Assembly: GCA_017389705.1 (NCBI GenBank)
Contig: JAFPEE010000262.1
Location: 1 to 64,000 of the forward strand
Source of the DNA: Prevotella sp.
GTDB taxonomy: Bacteria > Bacteroidota > Bacteroidia > Bacteroidales > Bacteroidaceae
Reading direction: 5' to 3'
DNA: 64,000 nt
Shown: positions 1 to 9,161 of the stretch, one piece after another
Numbering within the stretch: the first letter of the stretch is position 1
How the letters are laid out: each line of letters begins with the position of its first letter
Program-made: the position numbers and the translations under genes
The notes under the pieces: model-generated
What the model was told of the DNA's origin: nothing
Databases searched by the model: none
The model's input: only the letters and a program-made list of their open reading frames with translations

Positions 1-228
1 ATCGTGCTCATGGCCATGCTGATACCAATGTGACGAACGGTCGTGTATCTCGACATTGCCCACCCATAGCGTACCACCGATCTTCACCTTGGCGTTGAAG
101 AAGTCGGGTCCACTGTTGTGGTTGTGCAGCCCAGGGTCGATGACCTCTACGGTGCGTCCGTCGGTGGTTTTAAATCCCTTGGCAGGCCACATCTTATGTT
201 TCCAACAATAATGCAGCAATTGTTCCAT
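1..228 (-). CDS. DUF2851 family protein (5' part only)
   Basis: The frame is open to the window edge, so only the first 76 codons are visible and the C-terminus lies outside. The visible part contains IDPGLHNHNSGPDFFNAK and LWVGNVEIHDRSSHW, which I recognise as the conserved N-terminus of the Bacteroidetes DUF2851 family. Members are cytosolic proteins of unknown function. The start is the ATG at 226-228, only four bases after a TATCTTTG promoter box on the same strand (233-240), so the mRNA may be almost leaderless. The gene is divergent from rnr with a compact shared control region. Family assignment is fairly firm; function is unknown. Confidence 0.8.
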   Translation of the reverse strand, partial: MEQLLHYCWKHKMWPAKGFKTTDGRTVEVIDPGLHNHNSGPDFFNAKVKIGGTLWVGNVEIHDRSSHWYQHGHEHD

Positions 229-232
229 GCTG

Positions 233-293
233 CAAAGATACGAAATAATTCTCATTTTTTATTTCTTATTTCTTAATTTATTTCGTACCTTTG
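233..293. promoter_or_regulatory. divergent promoters of DUF2851 gene and rnr
   Basis: On the minus strand TATCTTTG (240-233) is the -7 box for the DUF2851 gene. On the plus strand TACCTTTG (286-293) is the -7 box for rnr, about 26 bp before the ATG at 320. Both match the Bacteroidetes consensus TAnnTTTG. The -33 TTTG boxes are poorly conserved in this AT-rich stretch. Confidence 0.7.
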
Positions 294-319
294 CCGTAGA
301 AACTAAAAAACTGACGGTT

Positions 320-2479
320 ATGAGTAAGCACAAGAGTGGCAAACGCCTGAATAAGAAGATGCTGGTAGAGATGCTGCAGACGCTGTTCCAGCAGAACCCG
401 AACGAGACATTCTCGTTTAAGCAGATATTCAAGAATCTAAAGCTGTCGACGCATCCTGCCAAGATGCTGGCTGTGGAGACGATGGACGAGATGGCGTGGG
501 ACGACTATCTGACGAAGACCAGCGACAACTCATACCGCTTGAACTTGAAAAACCAAGTGCAGGAGGGTACCTTTATCCGTAAGGCCAATGGTAAGAACTC
601 GTTCCAGCCCGATGATGGCGGCAAACCCATCTTCGTCTCCGAGCGTAACTCGCTGTTTGCCATGAATGGTGACCGTGTCCGGGTGGCTATGATGGCTCGC
701 AGGGAGCGTCACATCAAGGAGGCTATGGTGGTGGAAATCCTGTCGCATAAGGCCGACCAGGCTGTAGGTAAGCTTAAAGTAGAGCGTGACTATGCCTTCC
801 TCATTACCGAGGGTAACATCTTTGTGCACGACATTCTGATTCCGAAGAAAAAGCTGAAGGGTGGTAAGGACGGTGAGAAGGCTGTGGTGCGCATCACGCA
901 GTGGCCCTCGAAAGATTCGAAGAACATTGTTGGCGAGGTTATAGATGTCTTAGGCAAGGAAGGCGATAATAACGTGGAGATGCATGCCATCCTGGCTCAG
1001 TATGGCCTACCCTATAAGTATCCGAAGCATGTCGAGGATGCTGCCGAGAAGATAGAGCCAGGCATTACGGAACAGGAGATTCGTCGTCGTGAGGACTTCC
1101 GTGAGATTTTCACCTGTACCATTGACCCTAAGGATGCCAAAGACTTTGACGATGCGCTGAGCATCCGAAAGGTAGGCAAGTTGTGGGAAGTTGGTGTGCA
1201 TATTGCCGACGTGAGCCATTATGTCAAGGAAGGTTCTGTCATTGATAAGGAGGCTACCAAGCGCGCCACCAGTGTCTATCTGGTTGACCGTACCATCCCT
1301 ATGTTGCCAGAGCGGTTGTGTAACTTCATCTGTTCATTGCGTCCTGATGAGGAAAAACTATGCTATTCGGCCATCTTCCAATTGGACGATGAGGCCAATG
1401 TCAAGGACTATCATATTGCTCATACCGTCATCAAGAGCAACCGTCGCTATGCCTATGAGGAGGTACAGGAAATCCTAATGGGAAAAGACGGTGACTATGC
1501 TGAGGAATTAAGAACGTTGGATAAGTTGGCCAAGTGTTTGCGAGAGCGCCGTTTCAAGGGTGGTGCGGTGAAATTCGACCGCGAGGAGCTGCATTTCGAT
1601 ATTGATGAGACTGGCAAGCCTACTCGTGCCTATTTCAAGAAGTCTAATGACGCTACTCAGCTGATCGAGGAGTTCATGCTATTGGCTAACCGTACTGTGG
1701 CGGAGAGTATTGGTAAGGTAAAGAAAGGCACCAAAGCCAAGACATTACCTTATCGTATCCATGACCAGCCAGACCCCACGAAGTTGGAAACCTTGCGCGA
1801 GTTCGTCACTAAGTTTGGTTACAAGCTGAAGACGGCAGGTACGAAGGGTGCAATCTCGAAATCGTTGAATGCGCTGATGGAGGGTTGTCAGGGTAAGAAG
1901 GAGCAAAAGCTGATAGAGACGGTGGCACTCCGCGCCATGATGAAAGCTAAGTATTCTACGCACAACATTGGGCATTATGGGCTGGCCTTCGATTATTATA
2001 CTCACTTTACCTCACCCATTCGTCGCTACCCTGATACGATGGTGCATCGTCTGCTGACCAAGTATCAGGATGGAGCGCGCAGTGCAAACCAGGATAAGTA
2101 TGAGGAGTTGTGCGAGCATTGTTCTGATATGGAGCAGGTGGCTCAGCAGGCTGAGCGCGACAGCATCAAGTACAAAATGGTAGAGTTCATGGGCGACAAG
2201 GTGGGTGAAGTATACGATGCCCATATTTCCGGCATTCAGTCGTATGGCATCTACTGCGAAATAGACGAGAACCATTGCGAGGGTATGGTACCCATGCGCG
2301 ACCTAGATGACGACTACTACGACTTCGACGAGCGTAACTATTGCCTTGTGGGCCGTCGTCACCATCATAAATATCAGTTGGGTGACGCCATCCGCATTAA
2401 GGTGGCACGAGCCAATCTTGAGAAACGGCAGTTGGACTTTGCGCTGGCTGAAGAAGGAAGTAAGAAGGTAAAGAAGTAA
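320..2479 (+). CDS. rnr: ribonuclease R
   Basis: A processive 3'-5' exoribonuclease that degrades structured RNA in the cytoplasm. The 719-residue protein has the order expected of RNase R: an N-terminal winged-helix-like region, OB/cold-shock domains (about 60-210), the RNB catalytic domain with the aspartate-rich motif DPKDAKDFDDALS (about 270), the conserved TSPIRRYPD segment, and a C-terminal S1 domain (from about 630) ending in a lysine-rich tail. The frame is open back to 227, but the ATG at 320 (MSKHKSGK) is preferred because a TACCTTTG promoter lies at 286-293. kdgK follows 25 bp downstream on the same strand and may be cotranscribed. Confidence 0.93.
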   Translation: MSKHKSGKRLNKKMLVEMLQTLFQQNPNETFSFKQIFKNLKLSTHPAKMLAVETMDEMAWDDYLTKTSDNSYRLNLKNQVQEGTFIRKANGKNSFQPDDGGKPIFVSERNSLFAMNGDRVRVAMMARRERHIKEAMVVEILSHKADQAVGKLKVERDYAFLITEGNIFVHDILIPKKKLKGGKDGEKAVVRITQWPSKDSKNIVGEVIDVLGKEGDNNVEMHAILAQYGLPYKYPKHVEDAAEKIEPGITEQEIRRREDFREIFTCTIDPKDAKDFDDALSIRKVGKLWEVGVHIADVSHYVKEGSVIDKEATKRATSVYLVDRTIPMLPERLCNFICSLRPDEEKLCYSAIFQLDDEANVKDYHIAHTVIKSNRRYAYEEVQEILMGKDGDYAEELRTLDKLAKCLRERRFKGGAVKFDREELHFDIDETGKPTRAYFKKSNDATQLIEEFMLLANRTVAESIGKVKKGTKAKTLPYRIHDQPDPTKLETLREFVTKFGYKLKTAGTKGAISKSLNALMEGCQGKKEQKLIETVALRAMMKAKYSTHNIGHYGLAFDYYTHFTSPIRRYPDTMVHRLLTKYQDGARSANQDKYEELCEHCSDMEQVAQQAERDSIKYKMVEFMGDKVGEVYDAHISGIQSYGIYCEIDENHCEGMVPMRDLDDDYYDFDERNYCLVGRRHHHKYQLGDAIRIKVARANLEKRQLDFALAEEGSKKVKK

Positions 2480-2504
2480 ATAAGTAATAAGACACAAAAC
2501 TAAT

Positions 2505-3563
2505 ATGAAAAGACAAAAGATTGTAACCTTTGGTGAGCTACTGCTCCGATTCTCCAAGCCCGGTCAACTGCGGCTGACACAGGGCGATATGTTTACCAGT
2601 AAGTATGGTGGTAGTGAGGCCAATGTGGCAGTATCGCTTGCCGCTCAAGGTGAGGACGTTACCTATATTACCCGTTTGCCTGACAGCCCAGTCGGTCATG
2701 CCGGTGCTCAGTGTCTAGCCCAGTTAGGTGTGGACATCAGTCATGTAGTCTATGGGGGGCAGCGTATTGGCACTTACTATTTCGAACCTGCTGCTGGCAT
2801 GCGAGCTGCTAAAGTGGTATATGACCGTACTCATTCCGCTTATTATGAACTGGCTCCAGGCATGATACCCTGGCGTGAGATACTGAAGGATGCCGACATC
2901 TTTCAAGTATCGGGCATCACGGCAGCGATTTCTCAACAAGCTGCTGATGCTACCTTTGAGGCGATGGACATTGCTGAGGAAATGGGTATTACCATTTCCT
3001 TTGATATTAACTACCGCAAGAACCTTTGGCGCTATGGTGCTGATCCCAGGGCAACGCTGCGTCGTATGCTGTCGCGTTGTGACATGATGTTTGGTGATGC
3101 CATAGAGTTTGACTGGATATCAGAGCATCCCCAGCCACCTTTTACTGCAACAGACTCTAACTTCAAGATGCAGATACCCGAATATCGTGAGTGGTTCGAT
3201 GAATTGCATGCCACCTATCCCCGTTGCAAGCAGTGGTTAATGGGAATGCGTAACATAGTGGATTCTAACCACCATACGCTGACAGCCCTTCTTTGGACCG
3301 ACGGAACACTATTGGAAGCTCCTATAGTTGATATCCCCGATGTGGTCGATCCAGTAGGTGTGGGCGATGCCTTTATGGGAGGATTCCTCCATGCCATCAG
3401 CCTATTCCCTGGCGACCGTAAGCGTCAGCTGGACTACTCGCTGGCTGCTGCTGCGCTGAAGAACACTATCCCCGGCGACTTCAATCTTTCGACGGAAGAT
3501 GAGATTCTTGACCTCTTGAATCATCGTTTTAATGCTACCACCCTTTATAAGACTATCGAGTAA
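2505..3563 (+). CDS. kdgK: 2-keto-3-deoxygluconate kinase (PfkB family)
   Basis: A PfkB-family sugar kinase of 352 residues. The N-terminus ITFGELLLRFSKPG-like segment (here VTFGELLLRFSKPG), the early GGSEANVAVSLA substrate-site motif and the C-terminal PfkB signature DPVGVGDAFMGGF (about residue 281, with the catalytic Asp in GVGD) all fit. KdgK phosphorylates 2-keto-3-deoxygluconate, the end product of pectin and uronate breakdown, to KDPG; a pectate-lyase locus lies about 20 kb away. Among PfkB kinases KDG is the best guess from overall similarity, but other keto-sugars are possible. Its stop overlaps the convergent DUF1537 kinase gene by 11 bp. Confidence 0.8.
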   Translation: MKRQKIVTFGELLLRFSKPGQLRLTQGDMFTSKYGGSEANVAVSLAAQGEDVTYITRLPDSPVGHAGAQCLAQLGVDISHVVYGGQRIGTYYFEPAAGMRAAKVVYDRTHSAYYELAPGMIPWREILKDADIFQVSGITAAISQQAADATFEAMDIAEEMGITISFDINYRKNLWRYGADPRATLRRMLSRCDMMFGDAIEFDWISEHPQPPFTATDSNFKMQIPEYREWFDELHATYPRCKQWLMGMRNIVDSNHHTLTALLWTDGTLLEAPIVDIPDVVDPVGVGDAFMGGFLHAISLFPGDRKRQLDYSLAAAALKNTIPGDFNLSTEDEILDLLNHRFNATTLYKTIE

Positions 3564-4623
3564 ATAGTCCACCCCAAGGGTAGCTGCCTGGTTTGAGAGT
3601 AACTAGCGTTCCGCATGTTGCACGCATTTGGACAACGCCAGGAGCTATTTGGCGTACCACATCAAACTCATTCCATCCCAGAGCTTGCAATGTTGCCCAA
3701 GCTGTGGCACCGCCCTCGATAATAAGGTAACCAGGGCAGTGCTTGGTAACGAGTTGGCGCGTCATCTCTGCCATGACGGTACGCAAGTGAACGGCTGCTT
3801 TTTTACCCGTCCGATGGGTATGGGGAATGCTGAGGATAAGGCTATGCTGTTCTTGATAGCCCGTCGTATCCCACCGGCTGAGGTCGGAAGAACCGTCATA
3901 CACCTCACGAGGCATATGGGACAGAGGAATGCCAAGGTTGAGGGGCTTGCTCTGCGTACTGCCACAAAGGATGAGCGTGTTTTCGCGAGAGTAAGCTTCT
4001 ATACTTTTCTCTTGCTTTGTACCTTTTGTCTCAGGCTCTACCAAAAGAGCAAACAGGTCTGCAGCTCCAGCAAAGAGGGTTTTGCCGTCGTTGTATGTTT
4101 CAATGATTCGACGGATGTCATCCAGACTCTCTGCATCGGGCATAATGATACCCGCACCTTCGGCATTGGGGAACCGTTCTTTGAGAGAAGAGGTGCGTGC
4201 AGGGAACTCTGGATCAAAAGAGAAGTCGGTTTCATGGATTGGCTTGCCGTTGATAAAGTAAACTCCATCGCTGATGATGCGCCCTTTGGAGGGGTTGGCA
4301 GGCAAGTAGACAGCGCGGCAATAGCCTGTACTCTGCATAAGGCTTGTAAGTTCTGCCACAACATGGCCACGCAGGGCAGAGTCGGTTTTTTTGAAGATGA
4401 ATGACGGATGACGGATGATGGATGATATGATATGCTTCATTTCAGCCACAGCCTCTGCTTCTGTCATCGAGCGGGTGTCAGTCGCAATGACAGTAATACC
4501 CTTATAGCCATTGGTAGCATCATAGGTGGAGCTTCCGCAAAAAAGACGTACCTGTTGACCTTGGCTGAAAGCAATGCCAGCAATCTCCGCAGCGCCAGTG
4601 ATGTCGTCTGCAATGACTAACAT
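3553..4623 (-). CDS. four-carbon acid sugar kinase (DUF1537, OtnK/DtnK type)
   Basis: A 356-residue cytosolic kinase of the DUF1537 family. The N-terminal ADDITGAAEIAG motif (residues 5-16), FKKTDSALRGHV and the C-terminal EGGATAWATLQALGW are family landmarks. Characterised members phosphorylate D-threonate, D-erythronate or 3-oxo-tetronates at O4. The gene is last in a tight operon after a PdxA-type dehydrogenase (2-bp gap), which is the diagnostic partner of the D-threonate/D-erythronate pathway. At about 356 residues it is somewhat shorter than many members (about 420). The exact tetronate substrate cannot be told from sequence. Confidence 0.85.
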   Translation of the reverse strand: MLVIADDITGAAEIAGIAFSQGQQVRLFCGSSTYDATNGYKGITVIATDTRSMTEAEAVAEMKHIISSIIRHPSFIFKKTDSALRGHVVAELTSLMQSTGYCRAVYLPANPSKGRIISDGVYFINGKPIHETDFSFDPEFPARTSSLKERFPNAEGAGIIMPDAESLDDIRRIIETYNDGKTLFAGAADLFALLVEPETKGTKQEKSIEAYSRENTLILCGSTQSKPLNLGIPLSHMPREVYDGSSDLSRWDTTGYQEQHSLILSIPHTHRTGKKAAVHLRTVMAEMTRQLVTKHCPGYLIIEGGATAWATLQALGWNEFDVVRQIAPGVVQMRATCGTLVTLKPGSYPWGGLFTR

Positions 4624-4625
4624 AT

Positions 4626-5681
4626 CTATTTGCTATTAGCGACAGACTTTTGTTTTTTCCTCCGATAGATGGCCATACGGGTAGCATAGTCGATGCTGAG
4701 GGTCATGGCACTATCGTTAGCAATGCCTTTTCCTGCCACGTCGAAGGCCGTTCCATGGTCAACACTGACGCGGATGATGGGTAGTCCGAGGGTGATGTTT
4801 ACACCGCTGGCACTCTCCATCTTACCCGTCTCTTTATTCCAGTTGAAGGCGCAGACCTTCAAGGGGATATGTCCTTGATCATGATACATGGCCACGCATC
4901 CGTCGAACTGGCCACACTTAGCTTTGGCGAAGATGCTGTCAGGAGGTACAGGACCATCGACGTTGAAGCCGCGAGTCTTTAGCTCCTCGATGGCAGGGGT
5001 AATCTCCTGTGCTTCCTCATAGCCAAACATGCCGTTCTCGCTGGAGTGAGGGTTAAGACCTGCCACACCGATATGGGGTTTCTCGATGCCAAACTGACGG
5101 CAGGCATCGTCAATCAACTCCACACATTCTATGATGCGGTTTTTCTTCACCAGGTCACAGGCTTTGCGCAAAGGAACGTGTGTCGACACGTGGATGACAC
5201 GGATGTTCTCGTCTGCCAGCATCATGGCGTATTTTTTGGTGTTGGTAAAGGTAGCGTATATTTCCGTATGTCCATCGTAGTGGTGACCGGCTAGATTGAG
5301 GGCTTCCTTGTTTAACGGAGCAGTCACAGTACCATCTACCTCATCGGCCATAGCCAGCTCGATGGCTTTCTTGATATACTGAAAGGCTGCGTTACCACAT
5401 TGAGGCTGAACTTTACCGAACTCAAAGGTGGTGAGGTCGACGCATTGCAGGTCGTAGACATCGATGGTGCCATATTCAAACTTGGCCTCCTTGACGCTCT
5501 GAACGGCATTGACTTTCAAGTCGAAGCCCAACAACTTGACGGCTTGCTCCATAATGGCGGCATCACCGGTCACAATGGGCTGGCACTTCTCGTAAGTCTC
5601 TTTTCTATTGAGGGCGCGAACGGTAATCTCTGGGCCAATGCCAGCAGGGTCGCCCATCGTGATAGCTAAAATAGGTTTCAT
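4626..5681 (-). CDS. PdxA-family dehydrogenase (PdxA2-like)
   Basis: A metal- and NAD-dependent dehydrogenase/decarboxylase of 351 residues beginning MKPILAITMGDPAGIGPE. The three metal-ligand histidine motifs of PdxA are present: DGHTEIYA, MYHDQGHIPLK and VSVDHGTAFDVAGKG. PdxA proper makes pyridoxine from 4-phosphohydroxythreonine. The paralogue PdxA2 oxidises and decarboxylates 4-phospho-D-threonate or -erythronate to dihydroxyacetone phosphate. The adjacent DUF1537 kinase (2 bp away) argues for the catabolic role here, although a biosynthetic role or both cannot be excluded if this is the only pdxA in the genome. Confidence 0.88.
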   Translation of the reverse strand: MKPILAITMGDPAGIGPEITVRALNRKETYEKCQPIVTGDAAIMEQAVKLLGFDLKVNAVQSVKEAKFEYGTIDVYDLQCVDLTTFEFGKVQPQCGNAAFQYIKKAIELAMADEVDGTVTAPLNKEALNLAGHHYDGHTEIYATFTNTKKYAMMLADENIRVIHVSTHVPLRKACDLVKKNRIIECVELIDDACRQFGIEKPHIGVAGLNPHSSENGMFGYEEAQEITPAIEELKTRGFNVDGPVPPDSIFAKAKCGQFDGCVAMYHDQGHIPLKVCAFNWNKETGKMESASGVNITLGLPIIRVSVDHGTAFDVAGKGIANDSAMTLSIDYATRMAIYRRKKQKSVANSK

Positions 5682-5684
5682 ATA

Positions 5685-6830
5685 TTAATACAGGCTATTG
5701 TAAATATTGCGAGCATCTTGCTCTGTAACTTCTCTCGGATTATTCTTCAACAGACGCTGTACCTGCATGGCTGCTTTGGCCATTCCGTCGACAGCTGTTT
5801 GGGGAATGCCCAGTGCCGTCAGTTTATCAGGAATACCTACGGCTGCTGCCAAACGATAGATGAAGTCTACGCCAAGCTGGGCCGTCTCTTCATCGTTCTT
5901 GCCTGATTCGCACCCCAAAGCGATAGCCACTTCGGCGTGACGCTCTACGTTGGCTGGCATATTGAACTTCATGACGCTGGGCAACAGGATGGCATTCGAC
6001 AGTCCATGAGGAATGTGGAACTCGCCTCCCAGCGGATAGCTCAGCGCATGGACGGCAGCGGTATTGACGGGACCCAGACACAATCCACCATACAGCGAAC
6101 CAAAGGCCAGTGCCTCGCGAGCCTCTACGTCCTTGCCGTCCTTCACGGCACGTTCCAGATTGGCTGCAATCAGTCGGATGCCCTGCAAGGCATAGATGTC
6201 GACTGAGGGATGTGCAAATTTATTAGTGTAGGCCTCGATGCAGTGCGTCAAGGCATCCATACCTGTATCGGCAGTAACTTTTGCTGGAACAGTCCATGTC
6301 AGCTTAGGATCAACATATGCTGCATCGGCTATTAGGAATGGTGACACGATGCCCTTCTTCAGATGGTCACGTTCGTCGAGCAGAATGGCGTTGGGTGACA
6401 CCTCCGAACCTGTTCCTGCCGTCGTGGGCAGACAGGCGAACCATAAACCCTTCTTTTTAATAAATCCAGTGCCAAAGCAATCTTCTACCTGCTGGTCGCT
6501 ATTGATGAATGCTGCCACCAGCTTGGTAACATCCAGTACACTGCCACCGCCTACACCAATCACACTATCAGCGCCAAAGTGACGAGCATGCTCTAATATG
6601 GTCTTAAAGTCATTAACTGTCGGCTCTGCTACGATGTCCTGATAGACTTCGATAGCTGTTCCTGCCTTTGCCAACTCAGTCAGCGTTTCTTCAATAAGTG
6701 GACGGATAGGGGGAGCCGTCAGCACAAACAGCCTTTGCAGGCCCAGCTTCTGGTAGTCCTCTACGAGTGTTTGTATGCAGCCCGTGCCAAACACGATTTT
6801 CTGTGGCTGCAAAAGTGTAATTGCTTTCAT
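5685..6830 (-). CDS. iron-containing alcohol dehydrogenase
   Basis: A 381-residue group III (Fe-dependent) alcohol dehydrogenase. The nucleotide-binding motif GVGGGSVLDVTKL, the PTTAGTGSEVSPNA segment and the metal-site motifs MDALTHCIEAY and FHIPHGLSNAILLP are all visible. It heads the operon with PdxA2-like and DUF1537 kinase genes (3-bp gap to the next), so it may oxidise or reduce a C4 polyol or acid sugar feeding that pathway; this is inferred from context. The frame extends to 6881, but the ATG at 6830 (MKAITLLQPQKIVFG) is the natural N-terminus. Alternatives are lactaldehyde or propanediol reductase activities. Confidence 0.88.
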   Translation of the reverse strand: MKAITLLQPQKIVFGTGCIQTLVEDYQKLGLQRLFVLTAPPIRPLIEETLTELAKAGTAIEVYQDIVAEPTVNDFKTILEHARHFGADSVIGVGGGSVLDVTKLVAAFINSDQQVEDCFGTGFIKKKGLWFACLPTTAGTGSEVSPNAILLDERDHLKKGIVSPFLIADAAYVDPKLTWTVPAKVTADTGMDALTHCIEAYTNKFAHPSVDIYALQGIRLIAANLERAVKDGKDVEAREALAFGSLYGGLCLGPVNTAAVHALSYPLGGEFHIPHGLSNAILLPSVMKFNMPANVERHAEVAIALGCESGKNDEETAQLGVDFIYRLAAAVGIPDKLTALGIPQTAVDGMAKAAMQVQRLLKNNPREVTEQDARNIYNSLY

Positions 6831-7197
6831 AACGTTTGCCTTCTGTTGTCTAAACCGTTTATATATTACAGACGAATACACACTCGTTTTGTCACTTCCG
6901 GACGGAAGAATCCAAATTAATTTGGTTTTTCTCTCGCTTATTTGTAACTATGCATCATGTTTTGAAAAGACTGAAGACAAGCATATGCGAATTAGGGAAC
7001 TACACTATCTGAAGGGCGTGATGATGATCCTTGGACTGATAGCATCGTAGTGGAGCTTACTACGCATTATAACGGCCTAAAAGATAAGGAATAAACAGAG
7101 AATTATCAAATTTGGTTCTCAAATATTTGCACGAATAAAGTATAATTTGTATCTTTGCCCCAAAATCTAGAATTAACTACTCAAATTATATTAGATT
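6831..7197. other. divergent intergenic region with two adjacent palindromes
   Basis: This 367-bp gap separates the acid-sugar operon from the plus-strand secreted-protein gene. It holds CTTCCG-GA-CGGAAG (6895-6908) and, three bases on, the perfect 14-bp palindrome CCAAATTAATTTGG (6912-6925). Both sit about 65-95 bp upstream of the dehydrogenase start and look like operator half-sites. The plus-strand promoter for the next gene lies at its right end. I see no convincing coding sequence. Confidence 0.45.
7126..7157 (+). promoter_or_regulatory. promoter of secreted protein pair
   Basis: TTTG (7126-7129) and TATCTTTG (7150-7157) with a 20-bp spacer match the Bacteroidetes -33/-7 consensus exactly. 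The ATG follows 40 bp later at 7198. Confidence 0.75.
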
Positions 7198-7710
7198 ATG
7201 AAAAGATTGATTTATGTCTTGTTTTTAATGGTCAGCCTTCAGTGTGCTGCACAAGACGAGGTTGTTTTCCACAATGGAACGATTGCTAAAGGCAAAGTGA
7301 GTGAGGTATCAGAGTTGTACATCAAGTTTTGCTATGAGGGTGAAGATGCTATGAACATTATTGGCCGCGCAGCCATCTCTGAGGTACGTTTCTCCAGCGG
7401 ACGAGTACAACAGATGTCGCAGAAAATCTTTATCGAGTCTGCCAAAGATTGGGAAAAGGTACGTATTGTCAATGACAAGAACGAGGTGTTGGGACTGAAG
7501 TCACTCGGACAGGTAGAGAAACATTCTTCGGGCACATGGTCGTTCTCCACTACGGCAGGACATTTTAGCGAGAAGACGATGAAGAAGATTCGCAAGGAGG
7601 CAGCAGCACGCGGCGGATGTATCGTACTCCTGATGAGCCAGCAGAGCCAGTCTGGTGGATTCTTTCAGAACGGACATGCCTCAATGACAGGCGAAATCTA
7701 TACCTATTAA
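7198..7710 (+). CDS. secreted protein of unknown function
   Basis: A 170-residue protein with a clear Sec signal peptide (MKRLIYVLFLMVSLQCAAQ, cleavage after AAQ). The mature part begins DEVVFHNGTIAKGKVSEV, a pattern of short beta strands like that seen in Bacteroidetes proteins using 'G..I.GKV..V....I.Y' repeats. The C-terminal half contains AAARGGCIVLLMSQQSQSGG. I do not recognise the family. It has its own promoter and is followed 22 bp later by another small exported protein with which it probably forms an operon. Periplasmic or outer-membrane-associated location is inferred from the signal alone. Confidence 0.7.
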   Translation: MKRLIYVLFLMVSLQCAAQDEVVFHNGTIAKGKVSEVSELYIKFCYEGEDAMNIIGRAAISEVRFSSGRVQQMSQKIFIESAKDWEKVRIVNDKNEVLGLKSLGQVEKHSSGTWSFSTTAGHFSEKTMKKIRKEAAARGGCIVLLMSQQSQSGGFFQNGHASMTGEIYTY

Positions 7711-7732
7711 TTAATATCATAACGAATAGCGT

Positions 7733-8215
7733 ATGAGGAAAACTATTTTCCTATTGGTTGCACTGGTGTCAGCTGTCATCCAATCTGAGGCTCAAAATAA
7801 GAAGCTGCTGGTGGCAGGAACCGATGTCCCTGTCGTAGCAGAAAAAGACATCAATGCCAGTGAGTTAAAAGAAGGTCAGACGATAGAACTTGTTACGGCT
7901 GATGATGTGAAAGTGGAATCAGGCGAGGTCGTCATCCCCAAAGGTTCGTCCGTCACGGCACGTGTGCGCACGTCACTGAAACAGCGTTTTCTTGCCAATC
8001 AGAAGAAGCGTCTCATCATTGACATCAAAGAGGTAAAATTGCCTAATGGGAAAAGCGTTGCCCTCTGCAATGGTGTAACCAGCTTCACTGTCAGCAGAAG
8101 CACCGGCGATTTGGAGGCAGCTCCTCTTAAGATTGCTGCCACTAATAAATATCTGATTCCCACGGATTATGTGATACACGCCAAGGTGGAAGTGTCACTG
8201 GACATCAGCAAATAA
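7733..8215 (+). CDS. secreted beta-rich protein of unknown function
   Basis: A 160-residue protein with a signal peptide (MRKTIFLLVALVSAVIQSEAQ). The mature sequence is rich in beta strands and contains the segments KEGQTIELVTADDVKVESG and VVIPKGSSVTARVRTSLKQ, reminiscent of the 'valPKGt.v.g.V' strand pattern of small SH3-like or barrel-sandwich domains. I cannot name a family. It lies 22 bp after another secreted protein with no promoter of its own and is followed by a good terminator hairpin at 8301-8333, so the two genes look like one transcription unit. Confidence 0.7.
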   Translation: MRKTIFLLVALVSAVIQSEAQNKKLLVAGTDVPVVAEKDINASELKEGQTIELVTADDVKVESGEVVIPKGSSVTARVRTSLKQRFLANQKKRLIIDIKEVKLPNGKSVALCNGVTSFTVSRSTGDLEAAPLKIAATNKYLIPTDYVIHAKVEVSLDISK

Positions 8216-8300
8216 CTATTAATCACGGGTTGTAATATTCAAGAACTTGATACAGAGCGATTCTATCCAGCCTGTCTAGAAACCTAGTGGTTGTTTATAC

Positions 8301-8333
8301 CATGCTGGCTGCCAGCTTACGGTAGCCAGCATG
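8301..8333 (+). terminator. hairpin after secreted-protein operon
   Basis: CATGCTGGCT (8301-8310) pairs perfectly with AGCCAGCATG (8324-8333) across a 13-nt loop. The T-run is weak (TTGTTG), so it may be a factor-dependent or mRNA 3'-end stabilising hairpin. It lies between the secreted-protein pair and the convergent RAYT gene. Confidence 0.55.
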
Positions 8334-8386
8334 TTGTTGATACTGTTTTTCGTATATATGATTTTTGATTCAGAAAAGCAGTTCGA

Positions 8387-9115
8387 CTAGAAACGTGCAG
8401 AGTATATTGCCTCTGAACAAGAGTATCTTGAGCATTGTACCTGTATCTTTATTGGGTGCTCTAACAAGAAGCGGTTGCCAATAGCAGAGAAACTAATCCC
8501 ACCATATTCAAGCCCTCTCTGTACTCGAAAGAGATTAGGATTCTCTCGTTTTATCAGCAATCGCCGAGGGTTGTCCTTCAGGTAATTGAGCCAGCGCTCC
8601 AGCTGTCCATCCCTAAGCAATATCTGGTCGTTAAAGCCTTTGGCAAACAGTAGCCCGTTCTCCCGTTTCTGTTTAGCATGTTGCTGTGCCACAGCAACAA
8701 ACTCCACAGGCATCACCTCGCGGAACGCCTGGTTACAGGCCTGCTTAACACCCAGCAACACCTTCCCCAATGGTTTCTCCATCTGAGTCTTTACAAAAAG
8801 GATGGCGTGCAGGTGGTCAGGCATCATCTGTAGCGCCACTACCTTCACCTCAGGATGATGACTGCCTATCGTCTGCCATATCTGCTCAACAGCCTCTCCC
8901 AGCGGCGACAGCTCGATATGGGGCGCCTCGGCTGACGGCTCTATGGCCTCGCTGCGCCCCACCACCTTGCCAAAGAGCTGCTTCCGCCCCTCTGTCACCA
9001 TTGTGAGCATATACATCCGCCGTGCTGTGTAATCATTGTCCACACAGCGTCGCTGCATTGAGGGCTTTTTCTCGCCAGCAAATGCTTTCTGGCTTTCAAA
9101 CGTCGCTCTATCCAT
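8387..9115 (-). mobile_element. REP-associated tyrosine transposase (RAYT, Y1/HUH)
   Basis: A domesticated-looking single-strand DNA transposase related to IS200/IS605 TnpA. The HUH motif is in MMPDHLHAILFV, preceded by a DYTARRMYMLTMVTEG strand typical of RAYTs. The tyrosine is probably in the LERWLNYLKDNPRR helix, the usual RAYT pattern. The frame is open to a GTG at 9298, but I prefer the ATG at 9115 (MDRATFESQKAF): the upstream part is GC-rich, contains a large hairpin and translates into low-complexity basic sequence. No target-site duplications or IS ends bracket the gene, as expected for RAYTs. Just upstream is an elaborate inverted repeat array, the likely cognate substrate. Confidence 0.8.
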
Positions 9116-9161
9116 AGTTACTCGAACAGGGAGGAATGGGAGCCTGGACGGGGTGGAGACT

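Noticed and set aside
3628..4404. 258-codon plus-strand frame opposite the DUF1537 kinase
   Set aside because: It lies wholly opposite a well-conserved kinase and has no promoter or recognisable motif.
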